From contig LATX02000089.1 of NCBI GenBank assembly GCA_001466705.2, forward strand, positions 310,001-374,000: a stretch of 64,000 bases of DNA, in the 5' to 3' direction. Below the pieces are notes generated by a model. The model was not told where the DNA came from. It saw only the letters and a program-made list of their open reading frames with translations, and ran no database searches. This DNA comes from Moniliophthora roreri (Eukaryota; Basidiomycota; Agaricomycetes; Agaricales; Marasmiaceae). Below, piece after piece: positions 23,336-33,635 of this stretch (its first letter is position 1; every line of letters starts with the position of its first letter). The position numbers and the translations under genes are program-made.

Positions 23336-24445
23336 AAAGAACCATGAAGATCAAGTACTTTCTTTCATACTCTTAGTGGAGTGTAAGGCAGCAGTTCAGC
23401 ATAATAGAAGAAGAAGCAAAGCAAGGTTCATCAATCAAAGATTGTCACACCAGTGAAGGTGACTACTAAATTTGGCACCACCACCACAGGCCCAGAATGG
23501 CACATGATCTACAAAACCTATGAGCTATAGAGCTATGATCATAGCTGCTGTAACTTTGAATGGTACTATTGTACAACATGACAGTAACATCTGTACCTGT
23601 TTCTTTCTGTCTTTTAATAACACTTGCTTGCCTCTTCTGTTATTCATTCCCACCTAATGTTTTACTAACTACAATTTTCCCAGTGTATGCACTCTGGAAT
23701 TCTCACTGCAATTAACTAAAGTATCACCAGATTGCAGCAAATTAATCTGTTGTTTATTGAACAGAGATTGGATTCAGTGCATATAATGCATTACAGGCTT
23801 TTCCAGTCTATTGACCCTTCCATTCTATAGGCATCACTGTACACCAGAACCATACTTGACTTGCAGTAATGTGGGGGTTAGAGTCAGAGTGCCATATGAT
23901 GAACTGCTTAGGAAGATGAAGGTTCAGGATACAGTTTTTGTAATAGATGTAAAAGCAGCAAGAGATCCATATTTGTATATAGGTGGATAGTTCATATATA
24001 TTCTATATTCTTGTCAGTCTTAAGAAAACTGCTAGAGTATCTGCCTATATATCAATCTGAGCTGTTGATAATAGTGCTATATAGTGCTATATAGCTTGAA
24101 TAGAGCTCATATTTGGCTTGCTATGTAAGAATAGATAGGTTTGGCAGAGTGCTATATAGTACTATGTAGAGGAGGACATGTCTAGCAGCCTATCAGAACT
24201 ATATAGTCTACATAGTACCATGTTTGATTGCTAATGAAGCAGGAGCTGGAAAAGGAAAGTCCTGTCACTATCTCTCTCAATATCAACTGGAAAGCCATTA
24301 AGAATGAAATAGCCAATCTTTGCAATGCTTCTGTTCCTTACCTGCCTATGGCTAAGTTTGAATAGCACTTCACTATACCTGCAAGCAGCCAGAAGGTGCT
24401 AGTTACATTTCCAGAGAAGTTTGCTCTGATAATAGCATAGTTTGA
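23336..24445. other. AT-rich stretch without a recognised gene
   Basis: No open frame with recognisable content. Around 24070-24180 the motif AGTGCTATATAG occurs several times with variants, possibly a short degenerate repeat. Confidence 0.35.
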
Positions 24446-24624
24446 GCAACACATCACACAAACATGCAAAAGGTCATAACTCAGTTATAACTAGGTTATA
24501 ACTAGGTTATGACTGGTTTTGGTGGGTTATAATCGCCAGAACCAGTTATAACCACTGGGGACCTGAGTTATAACCTCCTGGAGATGGGTTATAACCTTTT
24601 GCAGTTTTGTGTGATGCATATTGC
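24446..24624. mobile_element. Short palindromic MITE built of GTTATAAC motifs
   Basis: The ends are imperfect inverted repeats of about 36 bp (left core ACACAAACATGCAAAAGG; right core, reverse complemented, ACACAAAACTGCAAAAGG). The interior holds about eight copies of GTTATAAC or one-mismatch variants. No coding capacity. Flanking duplications were not identified with certainty. Confidence 0.55.
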
Positions 24625-25110
24625 CTGGAAAAGCAATTTGCCTATAATTGTCCTTTGAATGCTAGAGCCCAAATATGTTCCTCCAGAACATTGCTCATAT
24701 TGCTCTCTATTACTATTACTACCTGATTTCCAATAGCCTCAGCAGAATTCTGTTGCAGGTACTGATGCTGCTGCTAATTCAATAATACCTATCAATAAGG
24801 TCAGGAGTTGGATGATGAAATGCAGAGTCCTATGGTCAAAAAGGTAAATTTCCACTATTAACTCAAATTCATATATTAAACTCATAACCAGTTAGGCCCT
24901 GTTTAGGAAAAGGAGTTTAGGAGGCTTTTTAGATGTGACATTAGAATTTAGGTTGTTTTATTAGTTTTTGCCTGATTTAGGTCATATTTCAGTCTAAATT
25001 TGTAACTAGATGTGTTTGAGAATGATGTTTAGTGATGACGCCATGGCTCTACTATCCACCCTCACCTTGCCTCTCTCCCTTACCCTGCCTCCCATCCTCT
25101 GCCTCCCACA

Positions 25111-26349
25111 ATGGCCAAGACACCCTCAGCTGGTACTCCCAAGAAGAAGGAGAAGAAGAAGACAAGTACTGAGCCTGCCAGAGAAAAGGAAAACCAAGAT
25201 ACAACCAAACAGACACAATGGACAAAGACCTCGGATAGTATCATGTGTGATACACTACTAGTCCAGAAGAACAATGGATTCCAGACTGATAATGGAGGTT
25301 TTCAGGCTGCATTATGGAATGAGGTAAAGAACACTCTCAAGGGAACAGAGAAGACAGATGGAGGTACCGAGAAATCAGTCCTTGCTGTGAAGGTGCGATA
25401 TGACACGGTATGTAAACACATTTCTGATTTCAATCAGTTGCTGATGATTTTTATAGCTCAAATGCCAACATAGGTCTTTCAAGGAAGCTATGAATCTGTC
25501 TGGTGCTGGATAGTGCAAAGTTACAGAGTGTCTGATAGTTAGTGATGATATTTGGAAGGACTATATAAAGGTACATGATTATTGCTCATATATGCATATG
25601 TATACACCAGCTCTTTCCCTTCAGAACCATTCCAAAGCAACTGATTGGCATGTAACACCGTTCCACATGTGGGAGAAGATAACCACACTCATTGATGGCC
25701 AAATTGCTACTAGTCAAGATGCCTTTGTTCCAGGTATGGAGGGTCCCACTACTCAATCAAATAATGAAGATTCAAGCCCTCAAGACAAAGATATGGGTCA
25801 GGCTGAAGATGATGAGGGTTCACATGGCATGAAGGGAGGAGATAATAGCATAGAGAGCGAACAAGAGAACAATGCTATCGAGAGGGAACCTGACTTGGTA
25901 AGTATTCATTTGGAGTGTATTTCATGCTCTGATTATTGCTCCAGATGGCTGCACCCACTATTGTTCCATCTCAGAAATGTCTCCATGCTGAAACTGATTC
26001 TCCCAAGTCCAGATCCTCGTCCCACAAGGCAAAAAATCACCTACCTTGAAAGCTATCTACTGGGCAGAGAATGGCTGCTATCTTGAACTCCCTTGATCAT
26101 GTTGCTATGTCTATGACAGCATCATCAAGTAACCCGAAGTCAGCTGTTGATGAAGCCATTGAAGAGGCTATCAAGACCATCCTTGAATTGCCAGATGAGG
26201 AAATGGATCAGGACAAGCAGGTCAGGGTCTTCCAACTCTTCCATGCGGATAAGAAGATTGCTGTGTTTTTCCAAATGATGGTTGCATGGGGCAAGCTTCA
26301 AATAGGTTTAGCATACCTTCAGATGGAGCTGAAGAACATTGTGGAGTAG
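25111..26349 (+). pseudogene. Myb/SANT-like DNA-binding accessory protein of the Harbinger element
   Basis: ATG at 25111 opens a Lys-rich leader (KKKEKKKTSTEPAREKE), then QWTKTSDSIMCDTLLVQKNN and DNGGFQAALWNEVKNTLKGT, a Myb_DNA-bind_3-type domain. Introns with GT-AG ends (about 25409-25458, 25570-25623 and 25897-25945) link it to DIWKDYIKNHSKATDWHVTP and an acidic Gln/Asp-rich middle, ending in KSAVDEAIEEAIKTILELPD and KNIVE. A TAG in the second exon (expected Trp) and a TGA near 26044 (expected Arg) interrupt it. In PIF-Harbinger elements such proteins help the transposase bind and enter the nucleus. Confidence 0.7.
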
Positions 26350-26460
26350 AGCTGCTCGCTGCACTCTTTTTATGGGCACTTTCACATTCATCGATGTTTT
26401 CATTTGTTATTGCATGTAATTGTATCAGAATACACTTTGTACACATAGAATACATGGGAT

Positions 26461-28420
26461 TCACTCTGGAGAGTTATTGGCTACATAGTGCTCCCACATG
26501 TGCTGCACAAGATTATTGCAAAATGCTTCAGCTTGTTCCTTCTCCTCTGGTGACACATAAGCACCTTGACTATGGGGATCTGGACTCAACAGTGCTATGC
26601 CATCAACAAACGTATGAAAACTGATAGTCAAGTCATCCTCTGGAAGTGAAAGCTCAGGGTCTTCGGGATCATAGAGTTGAATAAAGTTGTGGAGAGCTGC
26701 ACATGCCACAGGTGTTACGTTACTTGCGCAGCAACGTCAACTTAACTAACTCAACGAAGAATCCTCTCCATCAAGTAGTTACTCAAGTTCAAGTTTGAGT
26801 TCGTTCAGCGGTTGCTGAAGTTCAGAGATCCTTCAATATAGGCGTTGACACAAGTGTAAAATTAACCAGGTCAAGCTGGAGACTTAGAGTCTCAGCTTGA
26901 GCACTTAAATACATTACAACCGATCTAGTACTAACTATATATGTATAGCCGACGAGTTCAGTGATTGTTCGATATTTCCCGAAGCTATCGGGATATGAAT
27001 AATACTACACAAAGAGATAAGTAAATGGGGACAGGGAAGGTGTACGAGTCCGATGACAGGAAGAAGCATAGGTGTGAAAAGGGAAGGGGAACTGGGAAAG
27101 TGGATATGTCCGATGAAAAGGGAAGCATAGGTAATACTACAGAAAAGAAAGAGAAAGTTCGTAACAACAGGAATATGAGCTTGAGTGCCAAGATCGTACT
27201 CAGGTGCTGCCTGCAAGATGCCAAACCTACGTTTGACAAGGCCAAAAATCTGTTCAATAGCATTATAAAGGTGTGCATGTCGAAGATTGAACAGCTCCTT
27301 AGCATTCTTGAGTCTAGCAGGTTGTGTAAGCACATGTACAATACAATAAAAGAACAGATAATGATATGAAATACCTTTGGCTACCAGACTTCTTCCATTC
27401 ATTGAGATGATAACAAACACCCCAGTAAGGTACTAGAACCCCCTCACATACAGGAAACCCAGCATCTTCTAGATAGTACTTGCCAGCTGGAATGTTGAAA
27501 CCCTTTCATTAAGCATCATCAAAGACCCAGGCATCAGCTGCACTGCCTTCCCAACCACATAGCAGATAGATGAAGAAGAGGTCAAATCAGCATGCTGTGA
27601 AGATGTTCTGTGATAGGAACCCTTTCCAACTTCAGCACTGAGCAGCATCTGCTGCAGATACATGGCTATAGATGAGCGAGCCATCAATAGCACCAAGACA
27701 GTCCTTGAACCAAGGCCAGAACTCAGTGCTGTTTCAGATAGCATCAGGAATATAGTCTGGAGATGGAAGCTTGATGTAAGATGAATAGAAGGGTCTTAAT
27801 ATGAGCATGTTAAGAATATGATGAAAAGCTCTGAATAACTCAAGCTAAGAGCGATAAAGAGAAGAATAGATGTAAGACATACTTGGAAATTGTTTCCCCA
27901 CTCCTCCAAAACTGCTCTTGCTGCTCTCTATTCCCCATACCTGTCCGTGCCATCTAAAGGAATATTGCAAGCTGTTCAGCAGCCAAAACATGTCGAGTGG
28001 GACATAGACCAGTCTTAACATGAAGGGATACAACAAGGGCCTTGAAAGCTTCTTTTAACATGCCTATAGTATGTCTGAATCGTAAAGGGTTTGGACCTAT
28101 AAACAAGAAGTCATTATAATATAAAATATCTGCTGAATACCACATACACGACATCAAATCATCAAGCCAATCTTGGCCACAAAACAGTGAAGTATGGAGA
28201 GGAGTCTTCTTATCTCTAGATAGGCTTTTTGAGTTGATTGCAATAGCCACCACTCCTGCAACTGCTGCTGCTGCATATGCTGCAACCCAGACCCTCTTGT
28301 GGTGATGTTTCTTGATAATCTTGGTTTTCCTAGCTCGTGTTTGAATAGAGAGACTGATAGGACAACAATATGGTTCAATTCTCAAGTTGATGTGAGCTGT
28401 ACATGTCTGAACCATGTTGA
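26461..28420 (-). pseudogene. HARBI1-like transposase of the Harbinger element
   Basis: Reading the minus strand gives KTPLHTSLFCGQDWLDDLMS, then a helix-turn-helix-like region around 27880-28000. FKDCLGAIDGSLI follows (first catalytic Asp, about 27690), then YYLEDAGFPVCEG (second Asp, about 27460), NAIEQIFGLVKRRFGILQAA (candidate Glu, about 27255) and CAALHNFIQLYDPEDPEL near the end. The order and spacing match DDE_Tnp_4/HARBI1 proteins. Several in-frame stops (for example after AADAAQC and in WVFDDA) break it. It cuts and pastes the element whose ends are at 24895 and 28548. The gene converges on the Myb-like gene. Confidence 0.75.
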
Positions 28421-28551
28421 AGGATGAGCAGAAGGCATCAAATGTATAGAGCAGTTTAGCTATATTTAGGTGTGATGTGACAAAACAACAATTGTAAAAG
28501 ATGGCATTTAGCTAAACTGGCCCTAAACCCCTTTTCCTGAACAGGGCCTTA

Positions 28552-29052
28552 GGCTTTGGTTGATAATCTAGTCAAGATTATTGTTAACAGACTCCTCTCT
28601 AGCCTGTGCTGACCATTTTACAACTACAATCTGCTTCCATTACTGTGCCACTCATTGTCTTAATGATTTGAATGAGTTGGCTTGTACACTCTCATGGGCA
28701 AATCACATAGTGAGTCTTCATTCCTACTATTTCTCATGCTAAGATGTCACAGTTCTCAGGAACAGCTCATTGTATCATCTTCACTGACAATGATACTGTC
28801 AATGTCCACATTCCAAAGGCCTATGATAATATATGGGAGTCAAGGTGGTATGTTAGGGTACAGGAAGATCAGCTATTTGTTGAGGTTAGTATTTTAACTT
28901 CATCTAGTCTTGGTGATTGCTTGGTTCTAATAAAGTCACAGATGAAGACTAAGAAGAAGACCCAAATGTACATTTTCTGCATTCTTATTTACTCTCTGCT
29001 ACTGCCTCTCCAACTGTATATTCTAACTCTCAACTGCACTTCCTAACACCCA
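28552..29052 (+). other. Short open frame, uncharacterised, in AT-rich DNA
   Basis: A frame from 28744 reads MSQFSGTAHCIIFTDNDTVN and HIPKAYDNIWESRWYVRVQE before a possible donor near 28886. It looks like an exon of an unknown gene, but there is no convincing continuation. The rest of the stretch is empty to my reading. Confidence 0.25.
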
Positions 29053-29351
29053 ATGCCTAACCTACCTCGCTACGCGTCTGAAGTCCGCGACAGGAGTCAC
29101 AGGACCGCGGGTGTGCCGCGGCCCGCATATGACCCGATCGGTGTCTCCCGTTACAACTGTTCGCCGCATCTCGTTGATCGGAATCCGCTCTCTCGACCGC
29201 CTTTTCAACCAGATATTTTCCCCAGGTATAGTACAGGTCCCCCGAGATAACCTTGGTTTTTTCTAATTATTTCTCATTTGTTCAGGTCCCGACGAGCCCC
29301 CTGAAGGCGCTGCTATCCTCAACTCAGTACTTTTTTAATCAGTGAAACGCT

Positions 29352-29727
29352 ATGGAACGGGTCCACACGGTCTTCTCGGTTCTCAAGAGAGCGCTCGTTG
29401 AGTGTCGCAAAATGATTCGGACCTTAGTTTATGATAGTCTTCGACTGGGGCAGACCTGGGGTAAATCCGATTCTGTGAGTAGCTGAATAGGCTTTTTTTG
29501 TCTCGCGCTCACTGCCGAAAATAGTTCAAGCTTACTGGCGGTTCTCTGGAACAGCCTGACGATTGGGCTGAAGGAATGGATAGATGCCGGAATGGATCAT
29601 GCCATGGATTACTCTGGGTCCTTGCAGAAGGAAGTAGCGGTGCTTCGATTTTTGGGTTAGTGCCGATGAGCGACTTTAGACCCGAAATTGGCTTTAACAA
29701 GGACTGAAATTTGATAGAAAACAATAG
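29352..29727 (+). CDS. Possible small gene, unknown function
   Basis: ATG at 29352 starts MERVHTVFSVLKRALVECRK. GT-AG introns (29475-29524 and 29656-29717) give an 87-residue frame ending ASIFGKQ. The phases fit and CpG content is normal, but I recognise no domain, and an in-frame TGA lies just upstream of the ATG. An open frame at 29053-29250 (MPNLPRYASEVRDRSHR) may be another exon or unrelated. Weak call. Confidence 0.25.
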
Positions 29728-29882
29728 AATGTACAGCGCCCACATTCTTAATGCCGATCAACTCGCTTGGAAGTCTGGCTTTCCAAGTACCACATCGTCG
29801 GCGAAGGCAGGAGGAACGAAAACGCCTACGCCACCATCGCCTTCGGTCGAACCCAAAACCATGAATTACCATTTCTCGAAGC

Positions 29883-29890
29883 CTATAAAA
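29883..29890 (+). promoter_or_regulatory. Candidate TATA box of the first CAP gene
   Basis: CTATAAAA lies about 80 bp upstream of the ATG at 29964, a usual distance for a fungal TATA element. Confidence 0.4.
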
Positions 29891-29963
29891 CCTTCAGCAA
29901 TCTAGCTGTTTTTCATCAACTTGGAACCCGCTCTCCTCTTCGAAACCCATTCCATCATATACA

Positions 29964-30929
29964 ATGCGCTTCCAATCTTCCTTCGTCGCCGCGGTTGCAC
30001 TTGCAATCGTCTCCCCAGCCCTTGCTTTGCCCTCGCAATGGGCTTTCGATGCAGAGTCTGTGGACCTCGAAGCCTACTCCTTCTCTGAGCTCCCAGAGTC
30101 CGGTCAGATCGTCAGCACCCCACTTTTGTTCGACGAGGCCGGCGAATTCTTTGACGGGGATATGGAAATCGACAGTGCTTTGTTCGAGGATTGGAAACAA
30201 CAGGTCGTCAGGCAGCATAACGAGTACAGGGCCCGCTATGGTGCACCCAACCTGTCCTGGAGCGATGCTCTGTACCCGGATACTGCTCGATATGCCGGAC
30301 AGTGCAAGTTCCAACATAGGTATGACACGTTGCTTGGTTCTTCGGAGAAGCATGCGTACTGACGACAAACTCGAAAGTAATGGCGGTGGCAAGTACGGTG
30401 AGAACTTGGCTGCTGGTACTGGAAACGCCTATGGTTTCTCGAGTGGCTTGAAGTCGTGGATGGACGAAGCTTGTATGTCTAGCTTCACTTTTCGTATTTG
30501 TATGTCATACTGATGATAGTTTCTCCCAGCCAAGTACGATTGTAAGTCATCCTAGTTACTTCTAAACCACCAAACAAGGTGCCTAACTGGTGATTTAGAC
30601 AATAAACCCGGTTTCTCCACAGCCACCGGTCACTTCACCCAAGTATGCAGTTCTCCCTTTTCAATGACATACAACGCTAAAGCGCTTTCGTTTATAGGTC
30701 GTCTGGAAGAGCAGCAAGCAGGTCGCTTGCGCTATTGCCAACTGCCGCGGTGGAACAATCTTCCAGCAGCCTTCCAAGTATATCGTCTGCAGGTACACTC
30801 CTCCTGGTAACTTTGCCGGACGTTTTGCGTGAGTACAGGATGCTTGGGTTTGAAAGAGACTTTGACTGACCAGCGGTTCGCAGCGAGAATGTCGGAAGGC
30901 CTCGCCGTCTCCAGGCTGATCTTGACTGA
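29964..30929 (+). CDS. Secreted CAP (SCP/PR-1) family protein 1
   Basis: Six exons (29964-30319, 30378-30472, 30530-30541, 30599-30642, 30698-30828, 30884-30929) give 227 residues in frame. A signal peptide is evident (MRFQSSFVAAVALAIVSPAL). The CAP domain shows HNEYRARYGAPNLSW (first His), YGENLAAG (Glu), HFTQVVWKSSKQVACA (CAP1 signature with the second His) and YIVCRYTPPGNFAG (CAP2 signature). CAP proteins are extracellular; fungal members bind sterols or fatty acids. The third exon is only 12 nt. It lies directly upstream of a same-strand paralogue with the same exon pattern, a tandem duplication. Confidence 0.85.
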
Positions 30930-31206
30930 AGGAATATAAGCGATTTGTTCTGTGTATAAGCTGACCATGTTTATTCTTTACTATTATCCTGGTGTACAAT
31001 TCGTGATATAAGCTCTCGGTAATGTAAACTACTCTGCCGTGTGTGCAAAACGTAAAAGCTACAAACCAGGGCCAGGTTTACGAACTCGAAGTTGACTTCC
31101 GTCCCCACACAAGCATTTGCTTGACCGTCTCCTAGATCGAGGACCACACTACACTCTATCCATTTCACAAAATCCACTCGCTACACATTTATACCGACTT
31201 TGAACT

Positions 31207-32127
31207 ATGTACTTTTGGCCGCTCATCGTCTTCATCTCTGTCCTTTCTCCGGTATTTGGTTTTCCCAGCCGACTTGATACCTCTCTCGCTGTTCCAGACT
31301 ATCCAGACCCATACCCATCGAATCCCAAAGCCGAGTTCCCGAAAGAACGCGTGTTCGACCGCGACGACGCCGACACGTCAAATGTTTGCAGACGCTTGAA
31401 CCCGACTGACGAGTGGAAGAACACGGTACTGGACCAGCACAATGTCAATCGAGCGCATTATGGTGCGAAGCCTTTGACATGGAGCGACGAGCTTTACCCA
31501 GGCACAGAGGAGTGGGCGTGTAACTGCCAGTTCGAGCACAGGTAAAAAAAATTTTTGCTTTTGCTTTTGCCAATAAGACTTCTGCTGATTTTTTGGTGGT
31601 ATAAGTGACGCGCGGGGTCGTTATGGGGAGAACCTGGCTGCTGGAACTCTGGTCTCGTATGGAATTGAAAATGCAATGGCAAGTTGGATGAACGAATCTG
31701 GTGAGTGTATTGTTTCGAGATCCTGCACGGGTTGATTTCGCATTTCTAGGGAGTTACGATTGTGAGTAAACATTAAACTACTGGAAAGCCCCCAACCACG
31801 TACCTTGCATCCTGCTCTAGATGGCCATCCACGTTTTTCTACCTCGACGAGTCACTTCACGCAAGTGAGTACACAAAACGTTTTGTCGTACGAGGGCTGA
31901 TGAGATTACGCCAGGTTGTTTGGAAATCAACCACACAGGTCGCCTGCGCCCTTGCCATATGCAAAAGCGGAACAATCTTCTCCATGAAATCCTCCAACTA
32001 TGTCGTTTGCAGGTACAATCCTCCAGGAAATGATGATAGAGGGTTTACGTAAGTCGATTCGAGTGTTCTGGGGTCAAAGGTTGAACGGCATGATTATGAT
32101 AGGAAGAACGTTGGGATACCTCAGTAG
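31207..32127 (+). CDS. Secreted CAP (SCP/PR-1) family protein 2
   Basis: Six exons (31207-31541, 31606-31700, 31750-31761, 31821-31864, 31915-32048, 32103-32127) give 214 residues. It has a signal peptide (MYFWPLIVFISVLSPVFG), then HNVNRAHYGAKPLTWSDELY, YGENLAAGT, SHFTQVVWKSTTQVACALA and YVVCRYNPPGNDD. Exons 2, 3 and 4 are 95, 12 and 44 nt, identical in length to those of the upstream paralogue. The protein ends sooner (KNVGIPQ). The family's likely role is lipid binding outside the cell; a substrate is not predictable here. Confidence 0.85.
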
Positions 32128-32434
32128 TCGTTAGAACCAGAACAGAATTATCAGCACGATTATAATCGGAGCGGAAACGGTATAGATATCATTATATTCA
32201 ACTTGACCTGCTACGTGTTTTTTCCCCCGATATCCAGACAATAAGTTCGAGTTCCCTTGAGCTATCGTTGTGAAAAATCTCCGGCACAGCCGCCGGCAGT
32301 TTCTTGGTCCGAACGTAACAGCATCCATTATACGCGTTAGCAGCGACAAGCTTTGATGCTTTCTTCTTGCTCTCAACCATCATCTCCACGCATCGATACA
32401 CCCCACTTGTACAGATAACCTCCCCGCACCGATT

Positions 32435-33527
32435 ATGGATTTGGATATTCTGAAGGGCCTCAAGTTGGACGACAAGGGCAGAGATGGTGCTCCACCAGTG
32501 ACTACTGCTCCATCGACCTCAGATGCCAGGCACGAGCACTTCATCGACAGACTGTCCAGTGCTTTCAGCGGGGAAAAAGAAACTCCCCCTGCTCCAGCCG
32601 TCGTCCAACCTCCTCCGGAACCCGAATCTAAACATCATAATCTATTTGACAAAATCAGCCATGCTATCGGAGGCGAAACAGAACCTGTGGCTCAGCCGCC
32701 TCCACCACCACCAGCTGCTCCCAAACACGAAAGTCTATTCGACAAAGCCGCAAGCGTGTTTGGTGGGGAGCACAAGGTCGAGCAGCCCCTTCCTCCCCCT
32801 CCTCCCGCGGAACCCAAGCGCGAACACTTATTCGATAAGATCAGCGATGCCTTGGGCAGCGATCATCACGAAGCCGCACAACCGCCACCACCTCCTCCTC
32901 CAGAACACAAGAACGTATTTGAGAAACTTGGGGATGCATTGACTGGACGCAAGACACCACCTCCCCCACCACCGGTTCCCCCGAAACACGAGGGAATCGC
33001 GGATAAGATTCATGGTGCCTTGCATGATCACGCTGAAGGGGAGAAACGAACAGAGGAAGCGAAGAAGGAGGGGTTATTTGATAAACTTGGGTTAGGTCAT
33101 CAGCCCGAACCTGCCCCGCCAAAGGAGGAGAGCTTACTCGACAAGATTGGTTCTTCTTTTCATAAGCAGGAGCCACCAAAGGAAGAAGGTTTGGGCGATA
33201 AAATTAGCAGCTCGCTTGGATTGAAGACGGCGGAGAAAGATGAGGGTACGTTATTCACTTTTGAGGTCGTCGTCAACTTATGGACTATTTGCCGCCATTT
33301 ACGTAGATCATCTCGACAAAGGTACGCTTTTCATGTCCTCTGATATGATGCTATCTGACAGGAGACATGCAGCTATTGATTTTGTCCAGGAACATGTACT
33401 GAAACAGGGGCAGCAGGATGATGAATCCCATCTCGAGCAGTGGAAGGATGACAGGATTGCATCTGCCATTCGCAGTCAGTACAAGAACGCGACAGGACAT
33501 GAATTCCCTCTCAAGGAGAAGAAATAA
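32435..33527 (+). CDS. Modular proline-rich protein with repeated LFDKI helices
   Basis: Three exons (32435-33245, 33307-33321, 33373-33527) give 326 residues. The first exon alternates poly-proline linkers (AQPPPPPPAAPKHE, for instance) with about nine amphipathic units of the form HxxLFDKIsxAlGG: HNLFDKISHAIGGE, HESLFDKAASVFGG, REHLFDKISDALGS and so on. A 15-nt microexon (DHLDK) connects to a conserved-looking tail, AIDFVQEHVLKQG, IRSQYKNATGHEFP, ending in a Lys-rich terminus. There is no signal peptide or membrane segment. I do not recognise a named domain. The helices could contact membranes or partner proteins; that is an inference from their amphipathic pattern. Confidence 0.7.
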
Positions 33528-33635
33528 ACCTGGTTGCATATGTGAAAGGTGTAGCTTCATGTATTAATGTCCAATAGGCCATGTACTAGTATTTATAATA
33601 TTGAAATGATCCGATCCGGTTGACCTGTGTCCCTT

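Larger units (their letters stand above)
24895..28548. mobile_element. Structurally complete PIF-Harbinger transposon, 3654 bp
   Basis: The left end GGCCCTGTTTAGGAAAAGG matches the reverse complement of the right end (GGCCCTGTTCAGGAAAAGG). The inverted repeat is 27 bp with two mismatches. TTA lies directly outside both ends (24892-24894 and 28549-28551), the 3-bp TWA duplication expected of this superfamily. Inside are the two expected genes, tail to tail: a Myb/SANT-like DNA-binding protein (plus) and a HARBI1-like transposase (minus). Both carry stop codons compatible with C-to-T or G-to-A change, so this copy is probably immobile unless it is complemented. Confidence 0.88.
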
